Shown here: positions 10,190-19,813 of the stretch, piece by piece
Layout: every line of letters begins with the position of its first letter
Numbering within the stretch: the first letter of the stretch is position 1
NCBI GenBank assembly: GCA_944391685.1
Contig: CALXUM010000001.1
Span: 62,001-126,000, forward strand
Reading direction: 5' to 3'
Source: an uncultured Alphaproteobacteria bacterium
GTDB taxonomy: Bacteria > Pseudomonadota > Alphaproteobacteria > RF32 > CAG-239
Length of the DNA stretch: 64,000 nt
Notes under the pieces: generated by a model
The model's database searches: none
Seen by the model: only the letters and a program-made list of their open reading frames with translations
What the model was told of the DNA's origin: nothing
Position numbers and translations under genes: made by a program

Positions 10190-11200
10190 ATGGCAGATGA
10201 TAATAATCAAGAACTTGCAATGGAGGATATTTTATCTTCAATTAAAAGTATTTTAGAAGAGGATGAAGCTTCTCAAAATAAGTCTGTAGTGGAAGAAAAT
10301 AAGGTAGAGGAAGAAAAAACTTCTGAGGAACCTCAGGAAGATATTTTAGAACTTTCTCCCGATATGCGAGTTATTGACGAAGAGCCTGTTGCTAATACTG
10401 AAACATCTGTTGATACTGCGATAGAAAATGTTCCTGAAACAACAGAAAATAATGTTGAAAATACAGACATTGATATAAATGCTTTTTTAGATTCTCCGCA
10501 AGAACAGGAAGATGTTGTTGAGTCAGTTTTACAATCCGTTGGCACTGAAGATTTGGATTCAGATCCTTTTTATGAAGAAACGGAAGAGGAAATAGAAATT
10601 TCTCCAGAAGAGGTAAAAGAAGAAATAGTTGTCGAGCCAGAACCAGAGCCGGAGCCAGAACCAGAACCTGAGCCTGAGCCTGAACCTGAGCCTGAACCGG
10701 AACCAGAACCGGAGCCGGAGCCGGAGCCAGAGCCAGAGCCTGAACCGGAATCTGAACCTGAACCGGAGCCTGAACCTGAGCCTGAACCGGAACCAGAACC
10801 GGAGCCGGAGCCTGAACCTGAACCTGTTAAGGAAAATATGGCAGCAGCAGATAGTGCCGTAGATGTTTCGGCCTCAATAATAAGTAATTTCACTAAAATG
10901 TTTTCAAATGAGAACATTGCTTCTGAAAATCAAGCAAACAGCATCCCTCAAGAGCAAGTTCGTACTCTTGGTAACGGAGCAAAAACAATTGAGGATATTG
11001 TATCCCAAGTTATCAGAAGCATTATTGGAGAAGAAGTTTCCCAAAACTGGCGTCAAGGTGCTGACTATGATACTTTAGCCAGAGATGAAATTGTTCGTCA
11101 AACCAAAGCTTGGCTGGATAATAATCTGCCGCAAGTTGTTGAGACTGTTGTCAAACAAGAAATTGAGCGAGTGATGGCAAAGGCAGGTACACATCAATAA
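10190..11200 (+). CDS. popZ: PopZ-like polar organising protein (DUF2497) with long Glu-Pro repeat
   Basis: 336-residue acidic protein. The N-terminus has [16 protein letters not shown] (about residues 10-25), the hallmark short helix of PopZ/DUF2497 proteins. The C-terminal 60 residues ([20 protein letters not shown] onward) form the conserved oligomerisation helices. In Caulobacter PopZ assembles a pole-filling matrix that anchors the ParB-bound origin. The middle is acidic and includes about 31 Glu-Pro dipeptides in a row with a single Glu-Ser. I choose the ATG at 10190 because GGGA is nine bases upstream; the ATG at 10181 touches it. It lies directly upstream of valS, as popZ does in several alphaproteobacteria. 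Confidence 0.85.
   Translation: MADDNNQELAMEDILSSIKSILEEDEASQNKSVVEENKVEEEKTSEEPQEDILELSPDMRVIDEEPVANTETSVDTAIENVPETTENNVENTDIDINAFLDSPQEQEDVVESVLQSVGTEDLDSDPFYEETEEEIEISPEEVKEEIVVEPEPEPEPEPEPEPEPEPEPEPEPEPEPEPEPEPEPEPESEPEPEPEPEPEPEPEPEPEPEPEPVKENMAAADSAVDVSASIISNFTKMFSNENIASENQANSIPQEQVRTLGNGAKTIEDIVSQVIRSIIGEEVSQNWRQGADYDTLARDEIVRQTKAWLDNNLPQVVETVVKQEIERVMAKAGTHQ
10681..10812 (+). repeat. Internal duplication in the Glu-Pro coding repeat
   Basis: A 42-base stretch at 10681-10722 recurs identically at 10771-10812, an offset of 90 bases or exactly 30 codons. The surrounding units also alternate CCT/CCG/CCA and GAA/GAG in matching order. This points to recent in-frame duplication and length variation of the linker. 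On the opposite strand it yields an open but meaningless Gly-Ser frame. Confidence 0.8.
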
Positions 11201-11227
11201 TAATTGAGTGCCGGCCTAAAACTTTTA

Positions 11228-11260
11228 TTGCCCCCAAAAGATTATTTTGAGGGCAATTTT
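11228..11260 (+). terminator. Terminator after popZ
   Basis: TTGCCC...CAAAA (11228-11238) pairs with TTTTG...GGGCAA, followed by TTTT. It separates popZ from valS. Confidence 0.65.
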
Positions 11261-11297
11261 GCGTCAAAAAGTTTGTAATTAAAAATGGAATAAAACA

Positions 11298-13934
11298 ATG
11301 TTAGAAAAAAATTATAATCCTAAGGATTTTGAAGAAAAAATATATGCTGATTGGGAAATCTCTGGAGATTTCAAGCCCGATATGCGTTCAGACAAAGATG
11401 CATTTTCAATAGTAATTCCGCCTCCTAATGTTACCGGTGTTTTACATATGGGGCATGCCTTAAATGATACGTTGCAAGACATCTTAGTTCGCTATAACCG
11501 AATGCTGGGCAAAAAGGTCTTATGGCAACCTGGAACAGATCATGCCGGTATCGCCACACAGATGGTTGTTGAACGTAATCTTGCTAAGGAAGGTATTAGT
11601 CGTCATGATTTGGGGCGTGAAAAATTTATTGAAACAGTTTGGAAATGGAGAGAAAAGTCAGGTGGCACCATATGCAAGCAACTTCGTCGTTTGGGAGCAT
11701 CATGCGATTGGAGCCGTGAACGCTTTACTATGGATGAAGGACTTAGCCGAGCTGTTCGCAAAATATTTGTCAGCTTATATAAAGATGGTTTGATTTATAA
11801 AGCTAAAAAATTGGTAAACTGGGACAGTAAATTTATGACCGCGGTTTCTGATTTGGAAGTTATTCAGAAGGAAACTGTTGGCAAAATGTATTACTACAAA
11901 TATCCTATAGAGAGGGAAAAAGGAGAATACATCCATATTGCAACCACTCGTCCTGAAACCATGTTTGGTGATACCGCGGTTGCCGTAAGCAAAGATAATG
12001 AAAAATTAAAACATCTTATTGGCAAAAATGCCATATTACCTATAGTTAATCGTCCAATTCCGATTATTGCTGATGAACATGCAGACCCGGAAAAAGGAAC
12101 CGGTGCGGTTAAGATTACACCTGCACATGATTTTAATGACTTTGAGGTTGGCAAACGTCATAATTTGCCCTTAATTAATATATTAAATCCAGATGCAACC
12201 CTCAATGAAAATACGCCATTTCCTGGAATGGATACGCAAACCGCTCGTAAAAAAACAATAGAAAAACTTGAGGAATTAGGTTTGATGGAACGTATAGAAG
12301 ATCACCCTATGGTTATCCCTTATGGCGATCGTTCGGGAGTTGTTATTGAACCATTGCTCACAGACCAATGGTTTGTTGATGCTCCTACCTTAGCCAAAGA
12401 GGCTATTCGTGCGGTAGAAGAAGGAGAAATGGAGTTTGTTCCCAAGTCTTATGAAAAAACATATTTTGAATGGATGAGAAACATTCAACCATGGTGTATT
12501 TCTCGCCAACTTTGGTGGGGACACCAAATGCCGATATGGTACGGCCCAGACGGCACCATCTTTTGTGAAGAAAATGAAGAAGAGGCTAAAGCTGCCGCTG
12601 ACAAACATTATGGCAAAAAAGTTGAACTTACCAGAGAGACTGATGTTTTGGATACTTGGTTTTCATCAGGGTTGTGGGCTTTTTCAACTTTAGGCTGGCC
12701 TGACAAAACGGAATATCTTGACACTTTTTATCCCACCTCTGTTTTGGTAACGGCTTTTGATATCATTTTCTTCTGGGTAGCTCGTATGATGATGATGAGC
12801 ATGTACAAAATGAAACGAGTTCCATTTGCAAAATGCTATATCCACGGTCTGGTCAGGGATGAACATGGTCAAAAGATGTCTAAATCCAAAGGAAACACTG
12901 TTGATCCAATGGAAACGATTGAAAAATACGGAGCAGACGCTTTGCGTTTCTTCATGGCAGCCATGGAAACTCAGGGTAGAGATATTAACATGAGTGAGTC
13001 TAGAATTGCCGGATATCGCAATTTTGCTACCAAGCTTTGGAATGCTGCTCGTTTTGGGGAGATGAATCAGTGCCTGTCACAGCCGGATTTTGATGAAAAT
13101 AGCGTCAAACATCCTGTCAACAAGTGGATTGTTGCCAAAGCAAAAGAGGCTACTAAAGAAGTAACCGATAATTTAAATAACTTCCGTTTTTCAGATGCGG
13201 CTAATGCTGTTTATCAATTTACGTGGGGTTCTTTCTGTGACTGGTATATTGAGATGATAAAACCCTTGCTTTATGGTGAAGATGAGAGTGCAAAATCTGA
13301 AACCAGAGCTGCTTTTGCCTGGGTTTTAGATAGAATTTTAGTAATCTTGCACCCCTTCATGCCGTTCATCACTACCGAGTTGTGGAATAACACGGCATCT
13401 CGTCAGGTAAAGCTGATTCATGCTCCGTGGCCGAAGGAAGAAAAAATTGATACTGCAGCCATGAATGATATTGATTGGGCAATTGAGCTTATTTCATCCA
13501 TTCGTTCATTAAGAGCAGAAATGAATTTGCCGGCAGGAGCTAAGCTCACGGCATATTTGAAAGGAGCATCAGAAACATCATTAAAAAATATGCATGCTTT
13601 TTCTAACATTATTTGCTCTTTGGCCAGACTTGAAAAATTAGATGCTTTGCAAGGAGAAGTTACCCCCGATATGGTTCAAAGTGTTTTCCGTGAGGCTACA
13701 GTTTTGTTACCATTGAAAGGGGTGGTTGATTTTGCGGCCGAACGTGAGAGATTAAGGAAAGAGCTTGATAGCTTAAATAAAAATCTTGAAGGATACGCTC
13801 GCAAATTGAGTAATCCAAGTTTTGTTGAAAGAGCTCCCGCGGCTGTGGTTGCGGAAGAAAAACGCCGCCAAGCTGAGGCCATGGAAAACAAATCAAAAGT
13901 AGAAGAGGCATTACAGAGAATAGCCAACTTCTAA
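11298..13934 (+). CDS. valS: Valyl-tRNA synthetase
   Basis: Class I synthetase charging tRNA-Val, with editing of threonine. It has 878 residues. The HIGH motif appears as PPPNVTGVLHMGHAL near residue 45. The CP1 editing domain includes ATTRPETMFGDTAVAV, and the KMSKS loop is GQKMSKSKGNTVDP near residue 525. A C-terminal tRNA-binding coiled coil of about 65 residues (ERLRKELDSLNKNLEGYARKL) is complete. AATGGAATAAAACA precedes the start. Confidence 0.97.
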   Translation: MLEKNYNPKDFEEKIYADWEISGDFKPDMRSDKDAFSIVIPPPNVTGVLHMGHALNDTLQDILVRYNRMLGKKVLWQPGTDHAGIATQMVVERNLAKEGISRHDLGREKFIETVWKWREKSGGTICKQLRRLGASCDWSRERFTMDEGLSRAVRKIFVSLYKDGLIYKAKKLVNWDSKFMTAVSDLEVIQKETVGKMYYYKYPIEREKGEYIHIATTRPETMFGDTAVAVSKDNEKLKHLIGKNAILPIVNRPIPIIADEHADPEKGTGAVKITPAHDFNDFEVGKRHNLPLINILNPDATLNENTPFPGMDTQTARKKTIEKLEELGLMERIEDHPMVIPYGDRSGVVIEPLLTDQWFVDAPTLAKEAIRAVEEGEMEFVPKSYEKTYFEWMRNIQPWCISRQLWWGHQMPIWYGPDGTIFCEENEEEAKAAADKHYGKKVELTRETDVLDTWFSSGLWAFSTLGWPDKTEYLDTFYPTSVLVTAFDIIFFWVARMMMMSMYKMKRVPFAKCYIHGLVRDEHGQKMSKSKGNTVDPMETIEKYGADALRFFMAAMETQGRDINMSESRIAGYRNFATKLWNAARFGEMNQCLSQPDFDENSVKHPVNKWIVAKAKEATKEVTDNLNNFRFSDAANAVYQFTWGSFCDWYIEMIKPLLYGEDESAKSETRAAFAWVLDRILVILHPFMPFITTELWNNTASRQVKLIHAPWPKEEKIDTAAMNDIDWAIELISSIRSLRAEMNLPAGAKLTAYLKGASETSLKNMHAFSNIICSLARLEKLDALQGEVTPDMVQSVFREATVLLPLKGVVDFAAERERLRKELDSLNKNLEGYARKLSNPSFVERAPAAVVAEEKRRQAEAMENKSKVEEALQRIANF

Positions 13935-13941
13935 TTCAATA

Positions 13942-13977
13942 AAAACCCTGCTGATTTAAGCAGGGTTTTTTATTTTA
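13942..13977. terminator. Bidirectional terminator between valS and topA
   Basis: Stem AAAACCCTGCT / AGCAGGGTTTT spanning 13942-13968 with T-rich flanks on both strands; valS and topA converge on it. Confidence 0.85.
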
Positions 13978-16440
13978 TTTTTTAGATTTAGTAGCATCGT
14001 TAATTACGGCAATTGCCTCATCTAATGTCGGTTCTTTATCCTTAAGAGCTTTGGGTAAGGCATAGTTGTTTTTACCGCATTTGATGTATGGCCCATAACG
14101 TCCGCTCATCAAAACAATTTCTTGTTTGTTTTGTGGGTAAATACCCAAAGCTTTTCCACTCGGACGTTCAGGAGCATTAGCTAAGATTTGCTTGGCTCTT
14201 TCAAGAGTTATATTAAAAATATTGTCAGCCCCGCTTAAAGATTTTGACTTGCTTCCTTGTTTCAGATAAGGACCGAATTTACCGACATTAACCACAATTC
14301 CTTCACCAAGCTCAAACGGCAAACTAAGTAAACGTTCAGCTTGTTCAAAAGTAATTTCTTCCGGAGCAATATTTTTAGGTAGAGCTACACGCTTAGGCTT
14401 TTCGGTTGTAGCTGTCGCGTCTTCACCTAATTGTACATAAAAACCATAAGGACCTTTTTTAAGGTAAACATTCATTCCCTGCATTTCACCCAAAACTTTA
14501 TCTTCGGTGGTAGAGTCCTTAGCTTGTGCGGCAGCTTCTTCATCAGATGTATCAACTAAAGGCTTGGTATATTTACATTCCGGATAATTTGAGCAGCCGA
14601 TAAACGCACCAAAACGACCCAACTTAATACTTAACTTTCCGGTTCCGCATTCCGGACAAGACCTAGGATCACTTCCATCCTCACGTGGTGGAAATAGATG
14701 ATGCCCTAAAACTTCATCAATTTTATCAATCACTTCACTGATTTGCAAAGGCTTAACCGCATCAATATTTTTGATAAATTTGACCCAGAAACCATGCAAA
14801 AGTTTTTTCCACTCCATTTCTCCGGCCGAAACATCATCCAAAAACTCTTCCAACTGAGCCGTAAAATCATATTCAACATACTTCTTAAAAAAGTTTTCCA
14901 AGAAAACAGTTACAATTCTGCCGCGATCTTCAGGAATAAAACGCAGCTTTTCAACTCTGACATATTTTCTTTCTTGTAACACGGCAATAATTGAAGCATA
15001 GGTTGACGGACGCCCGATTCCTAATTCCTCCAACTTTTTAACCAAACTTGCTTCGGTAAATCTTGGAGGGGGAGCCGTAAAGTGCTGCTCCGGATATATT
15101 TCGCCTTTGTTTACATTTTCTCCCGTTTCAACATTTGGCAAAATTCTGTTTTCATCATCATCATCGGCATCATCTTTTGATTCTTGATAAAGTTTCAAGA
15201 AACCGTCAAATTCAATAACTTGTCCGTTTGCTCGCAAGATTATTTTTGCATCGGTTGATGCAGCATCAATCACTACTTTATCTAAAATTGCGGGATTCAT
15301 CTGGCAAGCAACGGTACGTTTCCAAATAAGTTCATATAGCTTACGCGCGTCACTATCAAGTTTTGTTTCCATCTTTTTTGGGGTGTTCATCACATCAGAA
15401 GGACGAATAGCTTCATGAGCTTCTTGGGCATTTTTTGATTTTGTTTTATATTCTTTAGCTTGTTTGGGTAGATAAGCTTCACCAAAATATTTCAAAATAG
15501 CATCACGGCAGGCGGCAATAGCTTCTTGTGAAAGATTAACCGCATCGGTACGCATATAAGTAATAAAACCATCTTCATAAAGTTTCTGTGCAATTTGCAT
15601 AGTCTTTTTGGCTGAAAAACGCAGTTTGCGAGCAGCTTCTTGCTGCAAAGTTGATGTAGTAAACGGAGGAGCCGGATAACGATTTGCTTTTTTGCGTTCA
15701 ACATTTGCAATGGCAAATTCCTGAGCCTCAATTTTTGCTTTTGCATCCATGGCCAAAGCTTCACTATTGAGATCAAATTTTTCCAGCTTTTTACCATCAA
15801 GCTGAATCAATCGAGATTTTATCAAAGCTTTTTTTGCGGTTAATAAATCTACATCAATTGTCCAATATTCTTCAGGTTTAAATTGTTCAATCTCATTTTC
15901 ACGATCACAAATCAAACGCAAAGCAACAGACTGAACTCGTCCGGCAGATTTTGAGCCGGGAAGTTTACGCCACAAAACCGGAGACAACGTAAATCCCACC
16001 AAATAATCCAAAGCTCTTCTAGCCATATAAGCCGACACCAAATTATCGTCAATTTGTCTTGGGTTTTTTATTGCTTCGGTAATGGCTGATTTGGTAATTT
16101 CGTGAAAGACAACACGTTCAACTTTTTTATCCTTGAGCAGTTTTTTTGCTTTTAATTCTTCCAAAATATGCCATGCAATAGCCTCTCCCTCTCTATCCGG
16201 GTCTGATGCTAATATAATAGTGTCACACTGTTTAACCGCTTTTACAATATCGGCAAGCCGTTTTTTCCCGCCTGGGCTTAGCTCCCAAGTCATTGCAAAA
16301 TCTTCATCAGGTAAAACAGATCCATCTTTGCTTGGTAAATCACGTATATGTCCGAAACTGGCCAAAACTTGATAGTCTTTACCCAAATATTTATTAATTG
16401 TTTTAGCTTTTGCCGGAGATTCTACAATAACTAATTTCAT
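13975..16440 (-). CDS. topA: DNA topoisomerase I
   Basis: Type IA topoisomerase that relaxes negative supercoils by single-strand passage. It has 821 residues. The Toprim domain starts KLVIVESPAKAKTI and contains DPDREGEAIAWH. The catalytic Tyr is about residue 295 in GFITYMRTDAV. One four-Cys zinc ribbon follows near residue 590 (CPECGTG, then CSNYPEC). Two topo I C-terminal repeats (RYGPYIK-type) end the protein. It precedes dprA in reverse order on the same strand (plsY-dprA-topA), an arrangement common in alphaproteobacteria. Confidence 0.97.
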   Translation of the reverse strand: MKLVIVESPAKAKTINKYLGKDYQVLASFGHIRDLPSKDGSVLPDEDFAMTWELSPGGKKRLADIVKAVKQCDTIILASDPDREGEAIAWHILEELKAKKLLKDKKVERVVFHEITKSAITEAIKNPRQIDDNLVSAYMARRALDYLVGFTLSPVLWRKLPGSKSAGRVQSVALRLICDRENEIEQFKPEEYWTIDVDLLTAKKALIKSRLIQLDGKKLEKFDLNSEALAMDAKAKIEAQEFAIANVERKKANRYPAPPFTTSTLQQEAARKLRFSAKKTMQIAQKLYEDGFITYMRTDAVNLSQEAIAACRDAILKYFGEAYLPKQAKEYKTKSKNAQEAHEAIRPSDVMNTPKKMETKLDSDARKLYELIWKRTVACQMNPAILDKVVIDAASTDAKIILRANGQVIEFDGFLKLYQESKDDADDDDENRILPNVETGENVNKGEIYPEQHFTAPPPRFTEASLVKKLEELGIGRPSTYASIIAVLQERKYVRVEKLRFIPEDRGRIVTVFLENFFKKYVEYDFTAQLEEFLDDVSAGEMEWKKLLHGFWVKFIKNIDAVKPLQISEVIDKIDEVLGHHLFPPREDGSDPRSCPECGTGKLSIKLGRFGAFIGCSNYPECKYTKPLVDTSDEEAAAQAKDSTTEDKVLGEMQGMNVYLKKGPYGFYVQLGEDATATTEKPKRVALPKNIAPEEITFEQAERLLSLPFELGEGIVVNVGKFGPYLKQGSKSKSLSGADNIFNITLERAKQILANAPERPSGKALGIYPQNKQEIVLMSGRYGPYIKCGKNNYALPKALKDKEPTLDEAIAVINDATKSKK

Positions 16441-16453
16441 CTTTTTAACTCAC

Positions 16454-17548
16454 TTATTTTTGTTTTATCAGAGCCACCTTATTTCCGGGCAACCTTTGTA
16501 TTCTGCCGTTCATTTCCAGTTCTAAAAGCTCCAAAGCAACTCCTGCCGCATCCATGCCGCTGGCACGAATAATCTCGTCAACATATACTCCATCAAAGTT
16601 CAAATAGTCAATAATTTTTATTTTTTGAGTTTGAGACTTGGGTGTAATTTTTTGCTCATCAAAAGATATTTCTAACTGTTTTTGTGGCTTGTTGAGGATA
16701 ATTCTATCTTCAGATTTTCCGAGATGAGAAATAACATCTTTTGCGTTTTCTATCAATAAAGCTCCGTCTTTGATTAATTTATTTGCCCCCGAAGCTCTAC
16801 CATCCATAGGTGTTCCCGGTACGGCAAAAATCTGTCGACCATATGATATTGCTTTTTGAGCAGTGATTAAAGAACCAGATTTTAAACTTGCTTCAATAAC
16901 GATTGTCGCCTCAGCAATTGCCGCAATAATTCTGTTGCGTCGCGGAAAGTTGCTTGCTTGAGGCAGCGTGCTGGGAGGAAATTCGGAAATTACACACCCT
17001 TGCTCTATTATTTGTTGATATAGACCTTCATTTTCTTTGGGATATACAACATCAATCCCGGTTCCTAAAACTGCAATGGTCGGTCCCCTCTGTTCAAGAG
17101 CATACATAGCTCCTTTGTGAGCTGATGTATCAATTCCTCGTGCCATGCCTGAAATGATGCATCTTCCTGCCACGGCTAAATCATAAGCGATTCTTGCTGC
17201 GGTTTTACGTCCGTTAATTGATGCATTCCTTGCTCCAACAATAGCAACACAAGGGGTATTTAATAAATTTATATTTCCTTTTGCATAAATAAGCGGAGGA
17301 GCATCATCAATCGGTTTTAAATTTTGTGGGTACACATCATCATTATAGGTAATGATTTTAATATCTTGTTTTAAGCAATTTTCATAAAGATTTTCAGCCT
17401 CTTCATAATTTAATAAAAAAGGAGATTTATTCTTTATAATACCTTCCAACGTATCATATTTGGCAAGCAATTTATAAAAAGTAATCGGCCCGATATGCTC
17501 GGAATTAATGATTCGAATTATATCTATTATTTCTTTTTTTGAAGCCAC
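16454..17548 (-). CDS. dprA: DNA-processing protein DprA
   Basis: Loads RecA on single-stranded DNA taken up during natural transformation. It has 364 residues. The Rossmann-like core shows AIVGARNASINGRK, SGMARGIDTSAHKGAM and NFPRRNRIIAAI, and a C-terminal winged-helix (DprA_WH) covers the last 60 residues (VDEIIRASGMDAAGVALELLELEMNGRIQ in register). Its GTG start overlaps the plsY stop by one base (TAGTG), so translation is coupled. With comEC at 30.5 kb it hints at competence. Confidence 0.95.
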   Translation of the reverse strand: MASKKEIIDIIRIINSEHIGPITFYKLLAKYDTLEGIIKNKSPFLLNYEEAENLYENCLKQDIKIITYNDDVYPQNLKPIDDAPPLIYAKGNINLLNTPCVAIVGARNASINGRKTAARIAYDLAVAGRCIISGMARGIDTSAHKGAMYALEQRGPTIAVLGTGIDVVYPKENEGLYQQIIEQGCVISEFPPSTLPQASNFPRRNRIIAAIAEATIVIEASLKSGSLITAQKAISYGRQIFAVPGTPMDGRASGANKLIKDGALLIENAKDVISHLGKSEDRIILNKPQKQLEISFDEQKITPKSQTQKIKIIDYLNFDGVYVDEIIRASGMDAAGVALELLELEMNGRIQRLPGNKVALIKQK

Positions 17549-18330
17549 TATTTTTCCAACTTTTTATTCGCTTTTTTCTTCTGCGTCTTTTTTGCAGGTT
17601 TCTTTGTTGTTGCTTTGTTTGTAGCAACTTTTTTGCTTGTTCTTTTCGCAATAGTTGGCTTTGCTTTTGTAGGTACACTTATTTCTTTTTCTTTCTTTTT
17701 AAAAGAGATTTTGCTTTCTTCTCCTCTAAACAAACGAGCAAAATTTGCGTGGTGACGTACTAAAACCAAAATTACTAATGCGGTATAAAAAATTGTATAC
17801 ACCGGAGCTTCATAAAAGAAGGTAAACAACGGTACCAAAGCTGCCGCGGTAATTGCCGACAATGATGAATAACGAAATACAAATGCCATGAACAACCAAA
17901 CGGCAAGAGCAAATATGGCAACTTTAGGCGTCATCACCAAAATAAAACCAAAGGCAGAAGCCACTCCTTTACCTCCCTTGAATTTGAGCCAAATCGGAAA
18001 ATTATGCCCTATAATAGCCATTGATCCTGCAATCAGAGCTGCCACGGTATTAAAAGTTGTCGGCATATTCCAAAGATACATTTCTTTTTCAGATGTAGTT
18101 TTAAGGGCAATCCATGCCGCTAAACCGGCTTTTGCAGCATCAAAAATAACAGTAAGAAGAGCCAGCCACTTGTTTCCAGTGCGTAAAACATTGGTTGCCC
18201 CGATGTTTCCTGAGCCTATTTTGCGAATATCTCCATACCCAAACATTAAACAAAGAATCAAACCAAAAGGAATTGATCCCAAGATATAACCTCCGATTCC
18301 GCTAAAAATAAAAATCGCCTCTTCGCTCAT
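17548..18330 (-). CDS. plsY: Glycerol-3-phosphate acyltransferase PlsY with basic tail
   Basis: Integral membrane enzyme that acylates glycerol-3-phosphate from acyl-phosphate, the first step of phospholipid synthesis. The first 205 residues are standard PlsY: SIPFGLIL near the start, the GSGNIGATNVLRTG loop, and the FKGGKGVASAFG loop. Unusually, about 55 extra residues follow, nearly all Lys, Ala, Thr and Pro (repeats like KKPAKKTQKKKANKK). This tail resembles histone H1-type tails and could bind nucleic acid or anionic lipid. First gene of plsY-dprA-topA. Confidence 0.95.
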   Translation of the reverse strand: MSEEAIFIFSGIGGYILGSIPFGLILCLMFGYGDIRKIGSGNIGATNVLRTGNKWLALLTVIFDAAKAGLAAWIALKTTSEKEMYLWNMPTTFNTVAALIAGSMAIIGHNFPIWLKFKGGKGVASAFGFILVMTPKVAIFALAVWLFMAFVFRYSSLSAITAAALVPLFTFFYEAPVYTIFYTALVILVLVRHHANFARLFRGEESKISFKKKEKEISVPTKAKPTIAKRTSKKVATNKATTKKPAKKTQKKKANKKLEK

Positions 18331-18518
18331 TTTAAATCTCCGCTTTTGTATTAAATATATTTATTTTCATACTATCTAATACTTGAATTTGCAACCATGT
18401 TTTAAAATAACAAACAAAAACCAATAAGTTTTTTATAGATAAAACAGAAATATTTGATGACAAACCGATTAAAGTTGTTAATATTAAAAAAATTTCAATT
18501 TTTTTTTTAGAGTCTTGA

Positions 18519-19229
18519 ATGAAACCTGTTTATAAAAGAATATTACTAAAACTTTCCGGCGAAGGTTTGATGGGCGATAAAAGTTTTGGTATGTCGGCCG
18601 ATGTTATCAAAGAACTGGCAACTCAAATAAAAAGTGTCCATGACAATGGCGTTGAGATTTGTATTGTTGTGGGAGGAGGCAACATCTTTCGCGGAGCTAA
18701 AGAGGCTTCAAAAGGTATGAACCGTACTGTTGCAGACCAGGTAGGAATGTTAGCCACAGTAATGAATGCTCTTTACTTACAAAATGCTCTTGAAATTATT
18801 GGGGCTGAAACTAGGGTGCTTTCAGGTATAAGTATTCCTGCCGTTTGTGAGCCTTATATGTATCGTCGTGCTATTCGTCATCTTCAAAAGGGCAGAATTT
18901 TAATTTTTGCAGGTGGCACCGGTAATCCTTATTTTACTACTGACAGCGGAGCAGCTTTAAGGGCTTCTGAAATGCAGTGCGATGCTCTGCTTAAAGCGAC
19001 ACAAGTTGATGGAGTTTATGATTCTGATCCCAGAGTTAATAAAAAAGCTAAAAAATATGATGAGATAAGCTACGATGAGGTTATAAAAAGACAACTTCGT
19101 GTAATGGATATTACGGCTGTTGCTTTAGCTAAGGAAAATAATATTCCAATAGTAGTTTTTTCACAACATGGTAACAACGCACTTAAAGATGCTGTCTGTG
19201 GTAAAGGCAGCTATACAATCATAAAATAG
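18519..19229 (+). CDS. pyrH: Uridylate kinase
   Basis: Phosphorylates UMP to UDP in pyrimidine nucleotide synthesis. It has 236 residues. Amino acid kinase fold: ILLKLSGEGLMG at the N-terminus, VVGGGNIFRG, and GGTGNPYFTTDSGAALRA are all conserved. It opens the long envelope cluster and is followed by frr nine bases on, the standard pairing. The genes rpsB and tsf that usually precede it are not here; plsY is divergent upstream. Confidence 0.97.
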   Translation: MKPVYKRILLKLSGEGLMGDKSFGMSADVIKELATQIKSVHDNGVEICIVVGGGNIFRGAKEASKGMNRTVADQVGMLATVMNALYLQNALEIIGAETRVLSGISIPAVCEPYMYRRAIRHLQKGRILIFAGGTGNPYFTTDSGAALRASEMQCDALLKATQVDGVYDSDPRVNKKAKKYDEISYDEVIKRQLRVMDITAVALAKENNIPIVVFSQHGNNALKDAVCGKGSYTIIK

Positions 19230-19237
19230 AGGTAAAA

Positions 19238-19801
19238 ATGTCTGATTTTAATACAATAAAAAATGATACTAAGAACCGCATGGATAAAACAATCGATTCT
19301 CTAAAAAATGATTTTAGCGGTTTAAGAGCCGGCAGAGCCCATGTTAGCTTGCTTGATGGTATTATGGTTGAAGCTTATGGCTCTATGACACCGTTGTCTC
19401 AAGTAGGTACCATTGCTGTTCCCGATGCCAGAACCTTATCTGTTAGTGTTTGGGATAGGAGTCTTGCCAAAGCGGTTGAAAAAGCCATTATGGAGTCTGA
19501 CTTGGGATTAAACCCTGCATCTGACGGTCAGTTAATTCGTGTTCCGATTCCTCCGTTGTCTGAGGAGCGTCGTAAAGAACTTCTAAAAGTTGCCGGAAAA
19601 TACACCGAAGCCAATAAAGTTGCCATCCGGAACATTCGTCGAGATGCTTTGGATGAAGTTAAAAAGTTGAAAAAAGATAATCAGATATCCGAAGATGATG
19701 AAAAACGTTTTGAAAATGAAATTCAAAAATTAACTGATGAAGCAGTTAAAAAAATGGATGAAATGTTGTCCCAAAAAGAGAAAGATATTATGCAGGTTTA
19801 G
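19238..19801 (+). CDS. frr: Ribosome recycling factor
   Basis: Splits post-termination ribosomes together with EF-G. It has 187 residues. The pattern LRAGRAHVSLLDGIMVEAYG near residue 30 and IRVPIPPLSEERRKEL in the middle are diagnostic, and the C-terminal three-helix bundle is complete. It has an AGAGGTAAAA ribosome site and lies between pyrH and uppS. Confidence 0.97.
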   Translation: MSDFNTIKNDTKNRMDKTIDSLKNDFSGLRAGRAHVSLLDGIMVEAYGSMTPLSQVGTIAVPDARTLSVSVWDRSLAKAVEKAIMESDLGLNPASDGQLIRVPIPPLSEERRKELLKVAGKYTEANKVAIRNIRRDALDEVKKLKKDNQISEDDEKRFENEIQKLTDEAVKKMDEMLSQKEKDIMQV

Positions 19802-19813
19802 CGGGGACTAAAG

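Noticed and set aside
10570-10917. Long Gly-Ser open frame on the minus strand opposite popZ
   Set aside because: It is the antisense of the Glu-Pro repeat; no ribosome site and no family. popZ explains the region.
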